From: JAFGXT01 sp963677165
GTDB lineage: Bacteria; Verrucomicrobiota; Lentisphaeria; Victivallales; SZUA-371
Length of the DNA: 64,000 bases
Assembly: GCA_963677165.2 (NCBI GenBank)
Contig: CAXXSX010000001.1
Span: 186,001-250,000, forward strand
Reading direction: 5' to 3'
Shown here: piece after piece, positions 60,253 to 64,000 of the stretch
Layout: each line of letters starts with the position of its first letter
Numbering within the stretch: position 1 is the stretch's first letter
Notes under the pieces: model-generated
The model's database searches: none
Seen by the model: the letters and a program-made list of their open reading frames with translations, nothing else
Told to the model about the DNA's origin: nothing
Made by a program: the position numbers and the translations under genes

Positions 60253-61914
60253 ATGAAACTGACAGAATTACTTTGTCGCCTGGAACCGGACTTCGATTCA
60301 GATATCAATATGCTTGGAGGTATTTGGAAAGGTCCCGGCTATCACTCCCGTATCCCGAATGGAACTCGTGCCCATCAGACTCGAGAAGCAATGGATTATG
60401 CTTTGGCGTTGCTGATGGCCGAAGAATCAAACAAAGCGGCTCGTGCCGCTGATATTATCAGAACAGTCCTTGAGCTTCAGTGCCGCGATCCTTACCGGCC
60501 TGAATATGGAATCTGGCCGTGGCTTTATGAAGAGTCATTGGATGAGATGTCGCCGCCAGACTGGAATTGGGCTGATTTTATAGGTGTTCGGCTTGGACAT
60601 GTGTTGATTGAGTACTCTCACTTGATTTCAGCTGATTTAAAAGATGCGATTGCCGAGTCCATTGGACATGCAGCGTGGTCGATTTTTCGACGTAACGTTC
60701 AGCCTGGATATACCAATATCGCGATAATGGGAATTGTGGTAACTGCGATTGCCGGTGAGAATTTGAATGAGCCACGGCTACTGGAATATGCTCAGTCACG
60801 AATGAAGACTTTTTACGAATATACCGTTGATACCGGTGGACTCAACGAATATAACAGTCCGTGTTATACACCGGTTGCACTGGAAGAATCCGAGCGTATT
60901 CTCCAACTGGTAAAAGACGAGTTTGTCATTGAATATGCTGAGAAATTGCGTTGTTTCATATGGAAAGCTCTTGCAGAGCATTTCCATCCTCCCACTGGTC
61001 AGTTGGCGGGGCCGTTCAGCCGGGCTTATTCGGATTTGTTAACACCAAAAACATTCAAGCTTTTGACTGGAATGGGAACTGATACTGACGAGGAACCGGA
61101 AGATTGGCGCAAACAATTAGTTTCAGTGTATTTGAAGCAGTTGCCATGTCCGGCTGAATTAAGTTCACGCTTTCATGAATTGCCGGAATCCGAGCTGGAA
61201 CGCTGTGACCGCTTTAATAAATTCTCGCCGGATTCGAAGTCGATTCGCGGTACTACCTGGATGAATGAAGGTTGCTGTCTCGGAAGTATCAACCGGGGAT
61301 CGTTTTGGACTCAGAGACGTCCATTAATTGCCTACTGGAAGAGTGGTTCGGATTGTCCGGCTGTATTAAAAGCCAGGTTCCTTCATGATGGTCAGGATTT
61401 CGCTTCTGCCGGAGTTTTTAATATTCAGTCTGGCAACCGGGTTCTCACTGGTGTTCGAATGCTCACGGATCGTGGAGATTTCCATCCCAGCCTGGATCGT
61501 CCGACAAATCATACATTTGTTGCTTCCAATTTGGCATTTCGCTATGAGCTGCTTGAAGACAACGCTTCTGTACGCGAGTTGGATGGCGGATTGTTCGAGC
61601 TGTCTGCTGGAAATTTCAAGGCTGTCATTCATACAATTCCGGGGCAGTTTGGCGGTCAGTCCGTCCACTGGAAAAAGGGACATCGTGAGGGAGCTGCCTG
61701 GGTTGAGGCAGTATGTTACTCCGGGCCAGAGCGGGAGTTTGTATTTGATCGGGAATTTAGCGTGGAGCTTGGTGCCGCAATGGAGATCCTTCCAATGAAT
61801 TGTTCCCCTGATTCAAATTATGCAGTCATTGGATCAGGTGAAAAGCTGATAACGTTGGAATGGGGAGATTTAAATCTGAGTTATTCATGCTTTGCCGGGG
61901 CAGGTGACGAATAG
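60253..61914 (+). CDS. (alpha/alpha)-toroid polysaccharide lyase-like / heparinase-like protein
   Basis: A 553-residue protein with no signal peptide. Residues 1-290 are an alpha-helical toroid (YALALLMAEESNKAARAADI, WNWADFIGVRLGHVLIEY, NVQPGYTNIAIMGIVVTAI, GLNEYNSPCYTPVALEESER) and about 330-540 a beta-sandwich region. This is the two-part layout of heparinase II/III-like and chondroitin lyase-like proteins. Asn, Tyr and Glu in GLNEYNSPCY would be in the active cleft by analogy. The family is not certain. The polygalacturonase-like gene follows 36 bases later, so both probably act on the same imported oligosaccharide in the cytoplasm. Confidence 0.65.
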   Translation: MKLTELLCRLEPDFDSDINMLGGIWKGPGYHSRIPNGTRAHQTREAMDYALALLMAEESNKAARAADIIRTVLELQCRDPYRPEYGIWPWLYEESLDEMSPPDWNWADFIGVRLGHVLIEYSHLISADLKDAIAESIGHAAWSIFRRNVQPGYTNIAIMGIVVTAIAGENLNEPRLLEYAQSRMKTFYEYTVDTGGLNEYNSPCYTPVALEESERILQLVKDEFVIEYAEKLRCFIWKALAEHFHPPTGQLAGPFSRAYSDLLTPKTFKLLTGMGTDTDEEPEDWRKQLVSVYLKQLPCPAELSSRFHELPESELERCDRFNKFSPDSKSIRGTTWMNEGCCLGSINRGSFWTQRRPLIAYWKSGSDCPAVLKARFLHDGQDFASAGVFNIQSGNRVLTGVRMLTDRGDFHPSLDRPTNHTFVASNLAFRYELLEDNASVRELDGGLFELSAGNFKAVIHTIPGQFGGQSVHWKKGHREGAAWVEAVCYSGPEREFVFDREFSVELGAAMEILPMNCSPDSNYAVIGSGEKLITLEWGDLNLSYSCFAGAGDE

Positions 61915-61950
61915 ATTGACAGATTCAATCATAAAATTCAGGAGAGAGTT

Positions 61951-63090
61951 ATGATCGATATAAAAAATGCTGGAGCCGTAGGCGATGGAGTCGTTGATGA
62001 TTCTCCTGCAATTCAAGCGATCCTTGACGGGGGACACAAGGAAATCTATATTCCAGAGGGAAGCTATCGGATTGTAAAAACGCTTAAAGTTGATTCGTTT
62101 ACTTCCATTGTGGCCGACTCTAAAGCGCGACTTTTTATCTGCGGCGAAACAGATCATTTCGCGGATGATTTTCTGCTTACCAACCGCGACCATGCTTCTG
62201 GCAATGCCTGCATCCAGATCACCGGTGGTATTTGGGACGGGAACAAACAGGGTCGTACTAATTTCAAAGATGAAGATCTTTTCAACACAAAAGCCTGTAC
62301 CGGTTCCGTGTTGAATTTCTGTAATGTCCGTGATCTCAAGCTGAATAATTTTATTGTAGCCAACAGCGTGGTCTATTTTATCCGCATGTGTATGCTTGAA
62401 GGATTTGAAATTCGTGACATCGGTTTTCAAAGCGAAATTATAGAGAATAATCAGGATGGACTTCACTTCAATGGCTGGGTAAAGAATGGTGTGGTTGAGA
62501 ATATTCGTGCCATTACTTGCGGACAGACCAATGATGACCTGATTGCACTAAACGCTGATGATAGTATGACGCGTCTTGAAAATACCGGAATGGTTTGCGG
62601 TCCAATCGAAAATATTGTTTTCCGCAACCTTTATGCGGAGAGTTGCCATACTGCAATTCGAATCTTAAGTACGATTTCTCCTATCAGGAATATTCGATTT
62701 GAGAATGTTATTGTCGGATGCCGTTGCTTTGCCATCAATATGGATGCCGCTCGATATTGCAGGACTCCGCTTTTTAAAGACGAAGACTTTCCGGATGGTG
62801 TGGGCTGTGTCGAAAATATTGTAATAGACGGTTTGAAGGTGTGGTGGAGCTCCCCTGGAGAACGCAAGGCCTTGATCGATTGCGAGAATAGAGTAAAGAA
62901 TTTTGTTATCCGGAACTTTGTCCGGGATTCAGAGCTTGATCAGGCTCCGGAAGTTCCGACTCTTGTGATGGATAAGACTCCTGGAATTAAGGTTAAAGCT
63001 ATCGATGGCGAAACATGTCTGCTTGATGAGACTTCGGCTTGCGACCGGATTACCCTTCAACAGCCGTTTTCTGAGCTTATGCTTGGATAA
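61951..63090 (+). CDS. GH28-like parallel beta-helix glycosidase
   Basis: A 379-residue cytoplasmic beta-helix protein. The entry motif IDIKNAGAVGDGVVDDSPAI is typical of GH28 and pectate-lyase-like (PL_3) proteins. The catalytic region reads NQDGLHFNGWVKNGVVENI then GQTNDDLIALNADD, matching the GH28 pattern of Asp residues (NTDG and GDDC in polygalacturonases). The following SCHTAIRILS keeps the His position of GHG. AGGAGAGAG gives a strong ribosome site. It pairs with the upstream lyase-like gene. Substrate is probably an acidic oligosaccharide, by inference. Confidence 0.75.
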   Translation: MIDIKNAGAVGDGVVDDSPAIQAILDGGHKEIYIPEGSYRIVKTLKVDSFTSIVADSKARLFICGETDHFADDFLLTNRDHASGNACIQITGGIWDGNKQGRTNFKDEDLFNTKACTGSVLNFCNVRDLKLNNFIVANSVVYFIRMCMLEGFEIRDIGFQSEIIENNQDGLHFNGWVKNGVVENIRAITCGQTNDDLIALNADDSMTRLENTGMVCGPIENIVFRNLYAESCHTAIRILSTISPIRNIRFENVIVGCRCFAINMDAARYCRTPLFKDEDFPDGVGCVENIVIDGLKVWWSSPGERKALIDCENRVKNFVIRNFVRDSELDQAPEVPTLVMDKTPGIKVKAIDGETCLLDETSACDRITLQQPFSELMLG

Positions 63091-63102
63091 TAAGATTTCC
63101 TG

Positions 63103-63747
63103 TTAAACGGCTTTGCCCGTAAGGTAAAAACCGTTTGAGGTATGACCATTCATGGTCCGATGAGTGACCCTGGTCATATCAAGCGTCTCGAACGGTTTCA
63201 ACAGTTCTTTTATATATTCCGGGTCATGATGACGCAGGATCGCGCCTTCTTCCGGCAGTTCGAAGATGCCGTAAGTACCATGAGCTTTCAGATATTTCTG
63301 ATAGCGGGCAATGTTGCGTTCGTCATCATTCAGCAGGAAGTCTCCGATATAAACAATGCCGCCTGGTTCTAGCACTCGATGAATTTCATTGATTAGCTGC
63401 TTCTGCTCCGAACTGTCCGGGATTGCAGTCAGTACGGCAAGGACGACTACGGTATCGAACGAGTTGTCATCAAACGGCAAGATGCTTCCGGTATTCACCT
63501 TTAGATCGGCCTTAGGAAAGACCTTTTGTGCCAGCTCGATCATTTTAGGGGAAACGTCGCAGCCGGACAATGGCGAAAATCCCAGTTTATCAAGTTCATG
63601 CAGCATTCTGCCGTTGCCGCAACCAAGGTCAAGCACGCTGCCCGGATTATTTATGTGCTGCATAAGAAGATCAGAGCGCAACCCCAATGTAAACTGTTTT
63701 ATCCCTGCGACTTTATCCCAATAGGCCTTTATTTCTGAATTATCCAT
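63103..63747 (-). CDS. Class I SAM-dependent methyltransferase
   Basis: A 214-residue methyltransferase. Motif I is SVLDLGCGNGRMLHELDKLG (about 35-54), with SGCDVSPKMIELAQKVFPKA as the acidic motif II region and SFDTVVVLAVLTAIPDS and LEPGGIVYIGDFLL as motifs II and III. ATG 63747 (MDNSEIKAYWDKVAG) is preferred by family layout; a start at 63801 would add 18 residues, and neither has a clear ribosome site. The substrate cannot be told. It is divergent from the lol gene. Confidence 0.85.
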   Translation of the reverse strand: MDNSEIKAYWDKVAGIKQFTLGLRSDLLMQHINNPGSVLDLGCGNGRMLHELDKLGFSPLSGCDVSPKMIELAQKVFPKADLKVNTGSILPFDDNSFDTVVVLAVLTAIPDSSEQKQLINEIHRVLEPGGIVYIGDFLLNDDERNIARYQKYLKAHGTYGIFELPEEGAILRHHDPEYIKELLKPFETLDMTRVTHRTMNGHTSNGFYLTGKAV

Positions 63748-63837
63748 GATAAAATACTGAAAGCTGTTATAAATTTGTGGTTTACTGGTATATATTAACA
63801 TGTCTATTGTTGATATTACAGAAGGTTTAACGATTTT

Positions 63838-64000
63838 ATGGAATTTTTTCTAGCCTGGAGGTATTTCAAACCGCGACGTAATGCGGTTTCTCTAATAACA
63901 CTCATATCCTTGGTTGGGGTGGCGCTGGGAGTGGCGGTGCTGATTGTGGTTCTTGCGGTGATGACCGGATTTACTAATATCATGAAAGAGAAACTGCTCG
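63838..64000 (+). CDS. LolC/LolE-like lipoprotein-releasing ABC permease, 5' end only
   Basis: The first 54 codons are visible. They begin MEFFLAWRYFKPRRNAVSLI and continue with a membrane helix containing SLVGVALGVAVLIVVLAVM and then TGFTNIMKEKLL. This N-terminus is characteristic of LolC/LolE, the permease that releases lipoproteins from the inner membrane to LolA. It supports a Gram-negative envelope for the host. The frame runs off the right edge; AAGG lies upstream at slightly long spacing. Confidence 0.88.
   Translation, partial: MEFFLAWRYFKPRRNAVSLITLISLVGVALGVAVLIVVLAVMTGFTNIMKEKLL

Overview
The window looks like chromosomal DNA of an anaerobic, Gram-negative member of the PVC group, most likely Lentisphaerota/Victivallales or a close Verrucomicrobiota relative. 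This is inferred from gene content: a locus in the same gene order as the Akkermansia Amuc_1098-1102 pilus-like system, DUF1559-like prepilins, intracellular polysaccharide-active enzymes (GH78-like, GH28-like, heparinase-like), a glycyl-radical enzyme, and LolC/E plus two secretins that imply an outer membrane. No rRNA, tRNA, CRISPR array or prophage was recognised.

Layout. 1-6.1 kb: a glycyl-radical enzyme and its activase, two AraC-type regulators and a FAD-dependent oxidoreductase, probably an anaerobic catabolic cluster. 6.2-13.5 kb: a MITE-like repeat and then a complete trpEGDCFBA operon. It has an optimal promoter, a Trp-Trp-Trp leader peptide with attenuator, and a second Trp-containing leader ORF with a second intrinsic terminator before trpE. 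13.7-16.1 kb: an exported beta-helix protein and pcm. 16.2-27.5 kb: tpiA, secG and a six-gene envelope/pilus-like operon (small exported protein, PilM-PilN fusion, PilO/Amuc_1100-like protein, zinc-ribbon plus calcium-repeat protein, two paralogous secretins), closed by a strong terminator. 27.6-37.7 kb: a minus-strand run of nine genes (PIN-PhoH ATPase, DEAD helicase, rsmE, GT39-like glycosyltransferase, marC-like, pgl, larC, dxs, coiled-coil peptide).

37.9-50.5 kb: gcvT, a minimal iPGM-like metalloenzyme, an RdgC-like protein, an HMGL-type aldolase, purD, an Eda-like protein lacking the Schiff-base lysine, acpS, a GH78-like protein with a degenerate catalytic motif, a PPC/DUF296 protein and a stand-alone GspE/PilB-type ATPase. 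51.0-54.6 kb: a tightly coupled operon behind a perfect consensus promoter, with an ABC-2-type exporter, a YtrA-like GntR regulator, a 53-residue membrane peptide, a prepilin-like protein and a single-pass membrane protein. 55.1-57.3 kb: a chemoreceptor with three tandem 92-residue CZB zinc-binding repeats in its periplasmic part. 57.9-64 kb: a DUF2079-type membrane protein, a two-gene carbohydrate cluster, a methyltransferase and the start of lolC/lolE.

Intergenic space carries several families of short, palindromic, hairpin-forming repeats. Two families show compensatory base changes between copies. The most promising systems for follow-up are the duplicated-secretin pilus-like locus, the ABC/GntR/prepilin operon and the tandem trp leader. 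All assignments come from reading the sequence and from remembered family motifs; no database search was run.
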